64,000 nt of DNA from Gilliamella sp. wkB178. Its GTDB lineage: Bacteria > Pseudomonadota > Gammaproteobacteria > Enterobacterales > Orbaceae. This document shows, one piece after another, positions 1-9,209 of the stretch. The notes under the pieces were generated by a model, which saw only the letters and a program-made list of their open reading frames with translations, ran no database searches and was not told the DNA's origin. Numbering within the stretch: the stretch's first letter is position 1; the number at the start of each line of letters is the position of its first letter. Location of the stretch: positions 372,001 to 436,000 of the forward strand of contig NZ_LZGK01000013.1 in NCBI RefSeq assembly GCF_001690705.1, given 5' to 3'. A program made the translations under genes and the position numbers.

Positions 1-513
1 CCAATTATTGATGTTAATATATAAAAAACCTGAATTAAAATAATATTTAGAAGTTAGTTTTAATCGGTTTTTATTTTTCAACATATTATCATTATTTAAT
101 GAATCAGGTGTCACAGCACAAACTACCGAATCTATATTTATATTATTAATCTCTGAAATATCACTAAAACATAAAGTGTCAGCATCAAGATAAATAAATT
201 TATCAATATTTCCATGTAATAATCGAGGTACGCATAAGCGAATATACATTGAACGATTAATGTGTTTAACTTTATTATTTAGATTATCAATGTATTTAGT
301 TAGTTCATTTGGAGGAATTGAATAAATACTTATTGATGAGCTTATTTTTTGTAATTTTTGTTGTTCTTCGAGAGTAACATCATATAAAAAAACATGAAAA
401 TGAATATTATTATGCATATTATTTAAAATAATAGAGGTAATAGATACCCCTACATGCTCCAAATAATTGGAATCAGTGCAATATGCTATGTTAATAATAT
501 TATTGTTCATCAT
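1..513 (-). CDS. GT8-family glycosyltransferase (LPS type), 3' end cut by window
   Basis: The gene reads from 513 down to the window edge, so only the N-terminal 171 residues are visible. The translation begins MMNNNIINIAYCTDSNYL, followed by VGVSITSIILNN, the opening of GT8 enzymes such as E. coli WaaJ/WaaO. The metal-binding DXD motif is present as DADTLC, and FNSGFLYININNW matches the acceptor-side block of the family. Such enzymes add a hexose from a UDP-sugar to the growing lipopolysaccharide core at the inner face of the cytoplasmic membrane. There are two adjacent ATGs (513 and 510); AAGAG five bases upstream favours 513. It is divergent from two more GT8 genes. The exact sugar and linkage cannot be read from the sequence. 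Confidence 0.8.
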   Translation of the reverse strand, partial: MMNNNIINIAYCTDSNYLEHVGVSITSIILNNMHNNIHFHVFLYDVTLEEQQKLQKISSSISIYSIPPNELTKYIDNLNNKVKHINRSMYIRLCVPRLLHGNIDKFIYLDADTLCFSDISEINNINIDSVVCAVTPDSLNNDNMLKNKNRLKLTSKYYFNSGFLYININNW

Positions 514-652
514 TAATGCTCTTATATCTCTAACCTTAATATTTAGTCATTTGCTGTTAAATATGTCAACTTAAAAAAGTTTATTAGTTCTTTGTTTAAT
601 TTTATATATGTTACAATATATCTAGATTTCAAACCATTATTAAACATTTTAT

Positions 653-1621
653 ATGCAAGAAAATATTTTTATAAGTAAAATATCAACAATATTTGAGAAT
701 TCAGTTATATCGCAATCAACTTTGCATATTGCTTTATGTTTTGATGATAATTATGCAATGCCTGCAGGTATTGCTATGTCTTCTGTTATTGTTAATAATC
801 TAGATAAAAATCTAGTTTTCCATTTATTTGCTAATAAAGTCTCAAATGAGAAAATTGCACGCTTCAATGAATTAAATAAAAAAAATATCACTATTATTTG
901 TTATGAAATTAGTGAAAACTTTTCAGTTAATCCGGATACTTTAATATTACATGTTTCAGCGTCTACTTGCTTACGGTTTATTGTGCCTCAACTTTTAAAT
1001 AAAATTACTTCGCGAGTATTATATTTAGATTGTGATATTTTATGTACTAACAATCTTAATGAGTTAATTAATATTAATTTAGATAATAAATATTCAGCGG
1101 TAGTTCCGGATGTAGATAAGACCCAAGAAAAACAATGTGCTGCCTGTGGTATTCCTTTTGGTGAATATTTTAATGCAGGAATGATATATATTAACACTGA
1201 TATGTGGGTTGAAAATAACCTGACCGATAAAGCATTTACTATGATTAATAGTGGCAAAGTATATAAATTTGCTGATCAAGATGTTCTTAATATTTTAATG
1301 CAAGGTAAAACAGTGTTTTTACCCCGACGTTTTAATAACCTTACTTCTCTTACTGTTGCGGGTAATGAAGACAGTCAAGTTGATAAAGATGCAGTGATTA
1401 TTCATTATGTCACCGGTAATAAACCATGGTATAGGTTATATTTAACTCCAACTTACCAGCAATACATAGCTTCTTCACCATGGGCAAATGATAAATTATT
1501 ATTGGCCAATGAAAATGCTCCATCAACTACAAGACGATATGCAAAGCTACTAGCCAGCCAACATAAGTATGTTCTAGCATTTAGATATTATTTACTTTAT
1601 TTAAAACATAAATTATTTTAA
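653..1621 (+). CDS. GT8-family glycosyltransferase, WaaJ/WaaO-like
   Basis: A full-length 322-aa GT8 glycosyltransferase. The N-terminal nucleotide-sugar domain starts near residue 24 (LHIALCFDDNYA), the DXD motif is DCD at 126-128, and EYFNAGMIYINTDMW, YKFADQDVLNIL and the HYVTGNKPW block follow in the order seen in E. coli WaaJ. The tail (SSPWANDKLL, then a basic aromatic-rich segment) matches the family's C-terminal membrane-associating domain. It probably adds a glucose or galactose to the LPS outer core. It lies 19 bp before a second GT8 gene, so the two are probably co-transcribed. No clear ribosome binding site precedes the ATG. Family is certain, acceptor unknown. Confidence 0.87.
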   Translation: MQENIFISKISTIFENSVISQSTLHIALCFDDNYAMPAGIAMSSVIVNNLDKNLVFHLFANKVSNEKIARFNELNKKNITIICYEISENFSVNPDTLILHVSASTCLRFIVPQLLNKITSRVLYLDCDILCTNNLNELININLDNKYSAVVPDVDKTQEKQCAACGIPFGEYFNAGMIYINTDMWVENNLTDKAFTMINSGKVYKFADQDVLNILMQGKTVFLPRRFNNLTSLTVAGNEDSQVDKDAVIIHYVTGNKPWYRLYLTPTYQQYIASSPWANDKLLLANENAPSTTRRYAKLLASQHKYVLAFRYYLLYLKHKLF

Positions 1622-1640
1622 AAGTGTTAAGGAACATGTT

Positions 1641-2615
1641 GTGATTAATGTTGACAAGTTTATTAATAAAAGAAAAAAGTTATTAAATTATGATTTTACA
1701 AATAGCAAACAAGTTTTACATATTTTACTTTGTTTTGATAATAATTATGCCTTATCGGCCGGAGTAGACGTAATTTCTATTATTGAGAATAATAAACATC
1801 TTGAAATCCATTTTCATTTATTTACACATAATATTTCTGAAGAGAATAGACAAAAGTTTGCTTTAATTTCAGCAGATAAAATAGCAATAACGGAATACAT
1901 TATTAATGATCAATTTCAAATTGATCATAAAAATACTGAACAATTTCCTATAGCAGCTTGTGTAAGATTGATAGCCCCTATTGTTTTAAAAAATACTGCG
2001 GAAAGATTGCTATATATCGATAGTGATACACTTTGCCTCAAACATTTAGACATTCTTCTTGACATTCCATTAGATAATATTGTAGTTGCTGCAGTGGCTG
2101 ATGCGCCTTATATGCAGGAGTCTCAATGTAGTAAATATGGTATAGTCAAAGGAGCCTATTTTAATTCTGGAGTTATGTTAATTAATATCAACCTTTGGTG
2201 TCAAAAAGATGTCACCTCAAAAACTTTACAAATACTAAATAGTGGAGAGAAGTTTAATTATCCGGATCAAGATGTATTAAATATTGTTGTCGGTAACCAA
2301 AGAAAAATCTTAGAAAGAAAGTATAATAATTTATTAGGATTATCACCTTATGGAAATGAAGATTCTAATGTGCCTGAAGATACCGTATTTATCCATTACA
2401 TCACCAAAAATAAACCTTGGCATCAGCCTTATAAAACTAATTTATTTGATTATTATTTAGCTAAATCTCCTTGGAAAAATGATATTTTACCTTTATATAA
2501 TAGTAAAAAAACTTCATCAATTCGCGCTTATTCAAAATTAATGTTTAAAGAAAAAAAATACTTATCAGCAGTAATACAATACATGATTTATTTAAAAACT
2601 AAGTTTATCAAATAA
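1641..2615 (+). CDS. GT8-family glycosyltransferase, WaaJ/WaaO-like (second copy)
   Basis: A 324-aa GT8 enzyme related to the gene just upstream: LHILLCFDNNYALSAG at the start, DXD as DSD at 127-129, AYFNSGVMLININLW, NYPDQDVLNIV and HYITKNKPWHQPY, then the C-terminal SPWKND block. Translation starts at GTG 1641, with AAGGAA about seven bases upstream; the nearby ATG and TTG in other frames run straight into a stop. The spacing of 19 bp from the previous stop suggests one transcript. The pair looks like an old duplication that has diverged, perhaps for successive sugars of the LPS core. Function beyond LPS hexosyltransfer is inference. Confidence 0.85.
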   Translation: MINVDKFINKRKKLLNYDFTNSKQVLHILLCFDNNYALSAGVDVISIIENNKHLEIHFHLFTHNISEENRQKFALISADKIAITEYIINDQFQIDHKNTEQFPIAACVRLIAPIVLKNTAERLLYIDSDTLCLKHLDILLDIPLDNIVVAAVADAPYMQESQCSKYGIVKGAYFNSGVMLININLWCQKDVTSKTLQILNSGEKFNYPDQDVLNIVVGNQRKILERKYNNLLGLSPYGNEDSNVPEDTVFIHYITKNKPWHQPYKTNLFDYYLAKSPWKNDILPLYNSKKTSSIRAYSKLMFKEKKYLSAVIQYMIYLKTKFIK

Positions 2616-2879
2616 AAACTATTAAAGTGACTCTATGTGATACTAATTAGCAATCTAATTAACTATAAATTAATTATTTTTTTCTATATTTCTACTTACT
2701 AAATACTATAGCTGCATTAAGAAATGCCAATAGTATAATTTGTGAGTTTGGTGTAAGATGCTATCCCCATTAAACATATAGGCTTATATGTATTTATAAT
2801 GCTGTATAATGTCGTAAGTAGATTTTCTATTTTTAATTGATTTTGCTAACTTCTTCTTGGTTAACTAGGTACTTTTTAA

Positions 2880-4784
2880 GTGATTGATGATTTTGCTGAT
2901 AATGGTTTACTGGCTCAAACTATCGATGGGTTTGTGGCTAGAGAACCACAACGGAACATGGCAAGTAAAGTTTCTGAGTCAATAAAAAAACAGCAATCAC
3001 TAGTTGTTGAAGCAGGAACCGGTACAGGTAAAACGTTTGCATATTTAGTGCCTGCTTTACGTAGTGACAAAAAAGTTATTATTTCAACGGGTTCTAAAAA
3101 TCTTCAAGAACAACTCTTTAGTAAAGATCTACCAATCATCAAAAAAGCACTAAATTATACTGGCAAAATTTCTCTGCTTAAAGGGCGTGCTAATTACCTA
3201 TGTTTAGAAAGATTGCATCATCAATATGCAGCCGCAGGCGATCTTGATAAAGACTTACGAGTCGATTTAGTTAGAGTTAAAAATTGGTCAATTAAAACCA
3301 AAGATGGAGATATCAGCAAGTGTACTACTGTGACTGAAGATAATACGATTTGGCCAATATTGACTAGCACCAATGATAATTGTCTTGGTAGCGAGTGTGA
3401 ACATTATAATGATTGTTACGTAGTTAAAGCCCGTAAACGCGCATTAAATGCTGATGTTGTGGTGGTGAATCATCATTTGTTTTTAGCTGATGTGGTAGTC
3501 AAAGACACCGGTTTTGGTGAGTTAATTCCCAAAGCAGAAGTGATGATTTTTGATGAAGCACACCAACTTCCCGATTTAGCCTGTCATTATTTCGGTCAAC
3601 AGTTAACTAGTCGTCAACTATTTGACTTAGCTAAAGAAATTAATCTCAGTTATCGCACTGAGGTTAAAGACATGTCACAGTTACAACAATGTGCAGATAA
3701 ATTACAAAAATGTACTCAAGATTTAAGACTAGCTATTAATCAACAAAATGCTAAAGGGAATTTACATAATTTATTTAAACAACCAACGGTAAAACAAGAG
3801 CTATCTTTTCTTTTCGATGCCTTAAAGTTCTGTCAGGAAGTTTTATTACTGGCGGTAGGGCGCTCAACAACATTAGATAACTGTTTCGAACGGGTTAATC
3901 AATATAACATATTGTTGAAAAGATTAACCGATACTCAAGTCCCTGGTTTTAGTTATTGGTATGAAAGCTCTTATAACTATTTTGTTTTTGCACTAACACC
4001 TTTATCAGTTGCTGACAAATTCACAGAGCTACTAAGTGAGCGTAAAGGTAGTTGGATCTTTACCTCAGCTACGTTATCAGTCAATAATCATCTTGATTAC
4101 TTCACTAAACGCTTAGGATTAACCAATGCAGAATCACTTATATTAGAAAGCCCATTTGATTATGTGCATCAAACAATAATGTGTGTTCCACGTTATATTC
4201 CTTCTCCTAATGAACAAGGAAATGCTGAAAAGTTGGTCGAAATTTTGTTGCCTGTTATTGAAGCTAATAATGGACGCTGTTTCTTTTTATGTACTTCGTA
4301 TGCCATGATGAATGCTTTGGCTAAGCAATTTCGAGAAGTAACTAAATTATTAGTTTTAGTCCAAGGCGAAACCAGTAAAGTTAAATTACTAGAACAATTT
4401 ATTCACAATGGTAATGCTTTATTAATTGCCACCAGTAGTTTTTGGGAAGGGATTGATGTTAGAGGGGATACCTTGTCATGTGTTATTATAGATAAATTAC
4501 CATTTACTTCGCCTGATGACCCTTTAATTAAAGCTCGTATGGAAGATTGTCAAATGCAAGGTGGTGACCCATTTAATGAGGTACAATTACCAGAGGCAGT
4601 TATTACCTTAAAGCAAGGTGTAGGGAGATTAATTCGTCACCATAATGATCGTGGAGCCGTTATTATTTGTGATAATCGCTTGGTTATGAGGCCTTATGGG
4701 GCAACATTTATTAATAGCTTACCGCCTTCACCACGAACGAGAGATATAAATAACGTAATTAATTTTTTATTAACTAAAAAATAA
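2880..4784 (+). CDS. yoaA: ATP-dependent DNA helicase YoaA (DinG/XPD-like)
   Basis: A 634-aa superfamily 2 helicase of the XPD/DinG type that aligns along its whole length with E. coli YoaA. Walker A is EAGTGTGKT at 44-52 and the DEAH box is at 225-228. Four cysteines (C108, C168, C173, C179) occupy the Fe-S cluster positions of the family. The C-terminal helicase half contains SSFWEGIDVRGD and ITLKQGVGRLIR. E. coli YoaA helps clear damaged replication forks together with the HolC (chi) subunit of DNA polymerase III. The start is GTG at 2880, because a stop codon lies directly upstream in frame and the E. coli protein begins at the same place. In E. coli it is next to yoaB; here the yoaB-like gene is at 16278. 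Confidence 0.93.
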   Translation: MIDDFADNGLLAQTIDGFVAREPQRNMASKVSESIKKQQSLVVEAGTGTGKTFAYLVPALRSDKKVIISTGSKNLQEQLFSKDLPIIKKALNYTGKISLLKGRANYLCLERLHHQYAAAGDLDKDLRVDLVRVKNWSIKTKDGDISKCTTVTEDNTIWPILTSTNDNCLGSECEHYNDCYVVKARKRALNADVVVVNHHLFLADVVVKDTGFGELIPKAEVMIFDEAHQLPDLACHYFGQQLTSRQLFDLAKEINLSYRTEVKDMSQLQQCADKLQKCTQDLRLAINQQNAKGNLHNLFKQPTVKQELSFLFDALKFCQEVLLLAVGRSTTLDNCFERVNQYNILLKRLTDTQVPGFSYWYESSYNYFVFALTPLSVADKFTELLSERKGSWIFTSATLSVNNHLDYFTKRLGLTNAESLILESPFDYVHQTIMCVPRYIPSPNEQGNAEKLVEILLPVIEANNGRCFFLCTSYAMMNALAKQFREVTKLLVLVQGETSKVKLLEQFIHNGNALLIATSSFWEGIDVRGDTLSCVIIDKLPFTSPDDPLIKARMEDCQMQGGDPFNEVQLPEAVITLKQGVGRLIRHHNDRGAVIICDNRLVMRPYGATFINSLPPSPRTRDINNVINFLLTKK

Positions 4785-4814
4785 TATACATATGTTAAAT
4801 ATTTTGGATAAACG

Positions 4815-5495
4815 ATGAGTACTATTTTAGCCATTGATACCTCGACCGAAGCTTGTTCAGTCGCTTTATTATATTGTAATGAGATCACTCATGATTTTAT
4901 TATATCTGCCCGTGATCATACGCAACAGATTTTACCAATGATTGATAAACTATTAAAACAATCAAACTGTGTTCTTTCCCAAATTGATGCAATTGCCTTT
5001 GGACAAGGTCCAGGTAGTTTCACTGGGGTTCGGATTGGTATTGGTGTTGCTCAAGGTTTAGCATTAGGAATTGATAGACCCATGATAGGCGTGTCAACAT
5101 TAATGACTTTAGCTGAAGGAGCGTACCGAACTCAACAGGCAACCAATGTCATAGCTGCAATTGATGCCAGAATGAATGAAGTTTATCTAGGCCAATATCA
5201 GTTGCTTAACCATCAGTGGCAAGCAGTCATTTCCGAATGTGTCATAGCTCCAGAAAAGGTGGAAAAACAAGTTAAACAAGTTTCTGACGATTACTATAGT
5301 GCTGGAACTGGTTGGCAAACTTATCCCAATATGCTTACTGATATCCAACCAAGTGGTATTTTATTGCCACAGGCACAAGATCTAATTGTGATAGCAAGTC
5401 ATAAATGGGAAAATAATCAAACAATTGCTGTCGAAGATGTGGAACCGACGTATTTGCGCAATGAAGTAACATGGAAAAAACTACCCGGTCGGTAA
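4815..5495 (+). CDS. tsaB: tRNA threonylcarbamoyladenosine biosynthesis protein TsaB
   Basis: A 226-aa protein of the ASKHA fold opening with ILAIDTSTEACSVALL and carrying FGQGPGSFTGVRIGIGVAQGLALG, the TsaB hallmarks. TsaB is the non-catalytic partner of TsaD; with TsaE they transfer threonylcarbamoyl from TsaC product to A37 of ANN-decoding tRNAs in the cytoplasm. Length is close to E. coli TsaB (231 aa). It follows yoaA by 30 bp, an arrangement also seen in enteric bacteria, and is probably co-transcribed with it. No truncation or odd feature is visible. Confidence 0.93.
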   Translation: MSTILAIDTSTEACSVALLYCNEITHDFIISARDHTQQILPMIDKLLKQSNCVLSQIDAIAFGQGPGSFTGVRIGIGVAQGLALGIDRPMIGVSTLMTLAEGAYRTQQATNVIAAIDARMNEVYLGQYQLLNHQWQAVISECVIAPEKVEKQVKQVSDDYYSAGTGWQTYPNMLTDIQPSGILLPQAQDLIVIASHKWENNQTIAVEDVEPTYLRNEVTWKKLPGR

Positions 5496-5512
5496 CTAGC
5501 TATATATTTGCA

Positions 5513-5539
5513 TAAAAAAATGCCACTGATCGGTGGCAT
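5513..5539 (-). terminator. Rho-independent terminator of grxA
   Basis: A perfect 7-bp stem ATGCCAC / GTGGCAT (5520-5539) with a six-base loop is followed on the minus strand by seven T residues. It lies about 35 bp beyond the grxA stop. On the plus strand there is no T-run, so it serves grxA mainly and may only slow transcripts from tsaB. Confidence 0.8.
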
Positions 5540-5572
5540 ATTCGTGACATAACTATTAAATTAGAATTGTGT

Positions 5573-5839
5573 CTAATCTTTATAAAGTCCCAGATGTTCC
5601 TTAGCATAAGCTTCAAAATCAGTGCATCCACCAATTGGTTTTTCATCAATGAAAATTTGTGGCACTGTTTCAACAGTTTTACCCACGCTTTTGGATAGAT
5701 CTTCTTTAGTAATACCTTCGGCATTAATATCTACATAACGATAAGAAAAATCATCACGTTCTTGGGATAATTTTTCGGCTAATTCTTTTGCTCGGGCACA
5801 ATAAGGACAACCAGCACGTCCAAAAATTACAGTATACAT
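5573..5839 (-). CDS. grxA: glutaredoxin 1
   Basis: An 88-aa glutaredoxin with the CPYC redox active site at residues 11-14, the cis-proline segment ETVPQIF and the glutathione-binding GGCTDF block. It matches E. coli GrxA (85 aa) closely, including ERDDF, YVDI and AEGITKEDL. GrxA uses glutathione to reduce disulfides in ribonucleotide reductase, PAPS reductase and OxyR. It is monocistronic, convergent with tsaB, and has AGAGGTG just upstream of the ATG as ribosome binding site. The extra cysteine in GGCTDF, where E. coli has tyrosine, is the only notable difference. Confidence 0.93.
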   Translation of the reverse strand: MYTVIFGRAGCPYCARAKELAEKLSQERDDFSYRYVDINAEGITKEDLSKSVGKTVETVPQIFIDEKPIGGCTDFEAYAKEHLGLYKD

Positions 5840-6308
5840 TTATCACCTCTAATTGTTTATTTTGTAATTGCAATTACTATACTTAACTTTTATAGAAAAA
5901 AAAACAGATATTCATATTTAGTTAAATAGATTATATCTATCGATCATACTATTATAATGCTAGAGAACAATTATATTTAATAACTTAGATTTAACTGCAA
6001 CTTTTTTAAACTTTATTAATTGGTAAACCTAAATTTAGGTGTTAATCTAAAGTATATTGAGTACCAAATTAAAACGATCAACAGAAGTGAAAAATTATTA
6101 AATTAATTTCCTAAATTAATAAATAATAGTGAATATCTTCATAAAGGCACTAACCAGTTCTTTTGTCATATATAAAGTGAATCATTCCTTAATTATCTAA
6201 TATAAGACAAGCGAGGATGTTATATGAACGCTAAAACACTATTGAAAGTTATATTATTTTAGTTGGTGAGTAGTTTTAATCTCATTTGTGAACCGCTAGG
6301 AAGTAGTT
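5840..6308. other. Intergenic region, AT-rich, with a possible 12-codon reading frame
   Basis: This 469-bp stretch separates divergent grxA and the yggN-like gene. I see no RNA gene, terminator or recognisable operator. The only coding-like element is a short frame at 6224-6262 (MNAKTLLKVILF then TAG) preceded by GAGGATG, described in the findings. The rest is very AT-rich. Confidence 0.5.
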
Positions 6309-6983
6309 ATGTTAAAAAAAATGTTATTTATTTCATTATTAATACCTATGTCACTACTTGCAGCGCATAAGGAATGTAAAGTTAAACCAAGTTATGACAT
6401 CGTCATAAATAAAGAAAATGTCCATATTTTTAATAAAACAACTGACTTGATAATTAACCCTAAGGGTAACGTCGTCTTGAATAATAAATCTATACCCCTT
6501 GATCCTCAATTAATAAAAGAAACCAAACAATTTCAACAAGATTTACGGCAACAATTACCACAGCTAGAACAACAAGCATATATTCTTTTGGGGGAAGTAA
6601 AACAAACATTTGATCAAGCAATAAAAAACAAATTAGGTGATGATAATGAATTGCATGGTCAATTGAATAAATTGTATAAAAGACTTGTTAAATTATTACA
6701 TCGTTCAATCATAACTGATAATGGTGAAACCCGATTCTATTATCAAAATTATAATAATATTAGGCAAGAAGGTGAGGACATTGGGCAACATATTTTTTAT
6801 AACGTAATTGGCAGTAGTATTTTACAATTCGATTTATTAAAAAATTATGGTGCCATTAAGCAAATTTCTAAAAATGAATGGAAAACTCAAAAACCAAAGT
6901 TAAAAGCTTTTGATGCTCATATTTGTGCAGTTATTACTAGTATTGACGGGCAATATCAACAAATCTTAACTGAACTGCAATAA
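6309..6983 (+). CDS. DUF2884 family periplasmic protein, YggN-like
   Basis: A 224-aa protein with an N-terminal signal peptide (MLKKMLFISLLIPMSLLAA, cleavage probably near residue 19-20), so it is exported. The mature part contains VVLNNKSIPLD, a long charged helical middle (LEQQAYILLGEVKQTFDQA) and WKTQKPKLKAFDAHICAVI, lining up with E. coli YggN (DUF2884), whose function is not known. Compared with YggN it is slightly shorter and lacks the glycine-rich stretch before the terminal domain. AGGAAG lies about six bases before the ATG. It stands alone between grxA and folD. I can assign a family but not a role. Confidence 0.75.
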   Translation: MLKKMLFISLLIPMSLLAAHKECKVKPSYDIVINKENVHIFNKTTDLIINPKGNVVLNNKSIPLDPQLIKETKQFQQDLRQQLPQLEQQAYILLGEVKQTFDQAIKNKLGDDNELHGQLNKLYKRLVKLLHRSIITDNGETRFYYQNYNNIRQEGEDIGQHIFYNVIGSSILQFDLLKNYGAIKQISKNEWKTQKPKLKAFDAHICAVITSIDGQYQQILTELQ

Positions 6984-7060
6984 ACGATTTACTTGCGAAT
7001 AGACATTAATAAAATCTTTTGCGAGAATAGCACATTAATTTAACGAGGATAGGCGAGCCG

Positions 7061-7912
7061 ATGACAGCAAAAATAATTGATGGAAAAGCATTAGCACAAC
7101 AAGTGCGAAATGAAATTGCTACTAAAGTAAAACAACGAATTGTAGCGGGATTAGCTGTTCCGGGGCTTGCAGTAATACAAGTTGGTTCAGACCCTGCTTC
7201 AAAAATCTACGTTAAAAATAAACAGAAAGCCTGTGATGATGTTGGATTTACCTCATTTGCTTATGACTTTTCTACTGCTACGACTCAAGAATTATTAGCA
7301 CTTATTGACGAATTAAATCAACGTAATGATGTACATGGAATCTTAGTACAACTACCTTTGCCAGATAATATTGATAAAACCAAAGTTTTAGAACGAATTA
7401 ACCCTAGTAAAGATGTGGATGGTTTCCATCCTTATAATATTGGTCACTTATTACAACGCGATCCTATTTTACGCCCTTGTACTCCATATGGGGTGGTCAA
7501 AATGTTACAGTCAACTGGAGTACAACTTTCAGGGTTAAATGCCACCGTGGTTGGTGCATCCAGTATTGTTGGTCGCCCAATGGCATTGGAACTATTATTA
7601 TTAGGTTGTACCACAACTATAACCCATAGCCGCACCGTTGATTTAGCCGAGCATGTTAGTAATGCGGATATTGTAGTTGCGGGTGTAGGTATGCCTAATT
7701 ATGTAAAAGGTGAGTGGATAAAACCAGGTTCAATAGTCATTGATGTTGGCATTAATCGCTTGCCTGATGGTAAACTTGCGGGTGATATTGATTTTGCTAC
7801 AGCAGTCCAAAGAGCCGGATGGATCACTCCAGTTCCTGGTGGGGTTGGGCCAATGACTGTTGCCATGCTAATGAGTAATACTCTTGAAGCTTGTGAAAAG
7901 TTTGGTAAGTGA
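7061..7912 (+). CDS. folD: methylenetetrahydrofolate dehydrogenase / cyclohydrolase
   Basis: A 283-aa bifunctional FolD (E. coli 288 aa). It oxidises 5,10-methylene-THF with NADP+ and hydrolyses the resulting methenyl-THF to 10-formyl-THF, feeding purine and fMet synthesis. The substrate-binding Tyr50 and catalytic Lys54 sit in [21 protein letters not shown] and [10 protein letters not shown] follow, the Rossmann motif is [11 protein letters not shown], and the carboxy end holds [15 protein letters not shown] lies about ten bases before ATG 7061. No fusion or loss is visible. Confidence 0.96.
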   Translation: MTAKIIDGKALAQQVRNEIATKVKQRIVAGLAVPGLAVIQVGSDPASKIYVKNKQKACDDVGFTSFAYDFSTATTQELLALIDELNQRNDVHGILVQLPLPDNIDKTKVLERINPSKDVDGFHPYNIGHLLQRDPILRPCTPYGVVKMLQSTGVQLSGLNATVVGASSIVGRPMALELLLLGCTTTITHSRTVDLAEHVSNADIVVAGVGMPNYVKGEWIKPGSIVIDVGINRLPDGKLAGDIDFATAVQRAGWITPVPGGVGPMTVAMLMSNTLEACEKFGK

Positions 7913-7987
7913 ATAATCGCTGTTTAAACGCATGAATTTACGTTTTATAGAATTATTATGAATAGAAATTAAAATAAGGAACATTTT

Positions 7988-8479
7988 ATGATTACATTTC
8001 ACACTACGTTTGGTGATATTAAAATCAAAACATTTGATGATCAAGCTCCTGAAACGGTCAAAAACTTTATTGATTATTGTAAAGAAGGTTTTTACAACAA
8101 CACTATTTTTCATCGAGTAATTAATAATTTCATGATCCAAGGTGGTGGTTTTGAACCTGGCATGAAACAGAAAAAGACTAAAGCTCCAATTCAAAATGAA
8201 GCCGCTAACGGATTAAAAAATAATCGTGGTACTTTAGCCATGGCGCGTACTTCAGATCCGCATTCGGCTACGGCTCAATTTTTTATTAATGTGGTTGATA
8301 ACGACTATTTAAATTATCGTTCTGCGGATGCCAATGGCTATGGTTATTGTGTTTTTGCTGAAGTAGTTGATGGCCTTGATGTTATTGACAAAATTAAAGC
8401 AGTAAAAACAGGTCGTAATGGTATGCATTCCGACGTTCCGGTTGAAGATGTTTTAATTTCGAGTGTTACGGTTGAATAA
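7988..8479 (+). CDS. ppiB: peptidyl-prolyl cis-trans isomerase B (cytoplasmic cyclophilin)
   Basis: A 163-aa cyclophilin without a signal peptide, almost colinear with E. coli PpiB (164 aa). The catalytic block [15 protein letters not shown] holds the conserved arginine, and [13 protein letters not shown] and [11 protein letters not shown] complete the active site. It accelerates proline isomerisation during folding in the cytoplasm. AAGGAAC precedes the ATG by six bases. Its last codons overlap the start of lpxH, so the two are translationally linked. Confidence 0.95.
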   Translation: MITFHTTFGDIKIKTFDDQAPETVKNFIDYCKEGFYNNTIFHRVINNFMIQGGGFEPGMKQKKTKAPIQNEAANGLKNNRGTLAMARTSDPHSATAQFFINVVDNDYLNYRSADANGYGYCVFAEVVDGLDVIDKIKAVKTGRNGMHSDVPVEDVLISSVTVE

Positions 8480-9209
8480 TCCAATCCGTTACTTTATTGC
8501 CGATATCCATTTAACTGATGATGAACCCGTCATTACGGCGGGCTTCTTATCTTTTTTGGATACGATACCTGATAATTGTGAACTCTATATTTTAGGTGAT
8601 CTGTTTGATTATTGGGTCGGTGATGATGTTAATTCTAGCTTGCATAAACAAATTGCTTGTGCATTACAGTCCTTATCTAATCGGCATATCAAAAAATATT
8701 TTGTTTGTGGCAATCGTGATTTTTTATTGGGTAAACAATATGCCAAAGCTTGTGATATGACATTATTAACCGATATTAATTGCTTGGCGAAGTCAGGAAA
8801 AAGTATTGTTTTTTTACATGGTGATTTGCTTTGTACCGATGATCCTCACTATCAAAGATTTCGCAAAATCATGCACTGTAGCTGGTTGCAAAAGCTATTT
8901 CTATGTTTGCCTTTGTTTATTAGATTAAAAATAGCCGCAAAATTACGTCAAAAAAGTAGCCAACATAATCAAATGAAATCAGAAACCATTATGGATGTTA
9001 ATCAACAAGCAGTGGTAGAGATGATGGTTAAATATCACGCGGATACCATGATCCATGGGCACACTCATAAACCAGCAACTCATGCTTTTTTAATCAATGC
9101 AGAGCCAGTAAAAAGAATTGTGCTTGGTGCATGGCATGACGGAGTTTCATATATTAAGCAACAAAGTAATAGTGACAATATTCAGCTTTATAACCATTGT
9201 TTTAAATAA
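8463..9209 (+). CDS. lpxH: UDP-2,3-diacylglucosamine pyrophosphohydrolase
   Basis: A calcineurin-like phosphoesterase of about 248 aa that splits UDP-2,3-diacylglucosamine to lipid X and UMP, the fourth step of lipid A synthesis at the inner membrane. The di-metal ligands appear in order: [40 protein letters not shown] and HGHTHKP. The start is uncertain: GTG 8463 overlaps ppiB by 17 bases, and an in-frame TTG at 8472 would align better with E. coli LpxH; neither has a strong ribosome binding site. Its 3' end overlaps the convergent modC gene by 22 bases. Confidence 0.93.
   Translation: MLRLNNPIRYFIADIHLTDDEPVITAGFLSFLDTIPDNCELYILGDLFDYWVGDDVNSSLHKQIACALQSLSNRHIKKYFVCGNRDFLLGKQYAKACDMTLLTDINCLAKSGKSIVFLHGDLLCTDDPHYQRFRKIMHCSWLQKLFLCLPLFIRLKIAAKLRQKSSQHNQMKSETIMDVNQQAVVEMMVKYHADTMIHGHTHKPATHAFLINAEPVKRIVLGAWHDGVSYIKQQSNSDNIQLYNHCFK

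Noticed and set aside
68-513. First GT8 gene as a pseudogene
   Set aside because: The frame is intact up to the window edge, so its shortness is an edge effect.
5500-5724. 74-codon minus-strand frame
   Set aside because: Overlaps grxA in another frame on the same strand; the glutaredoxin is the real gene.
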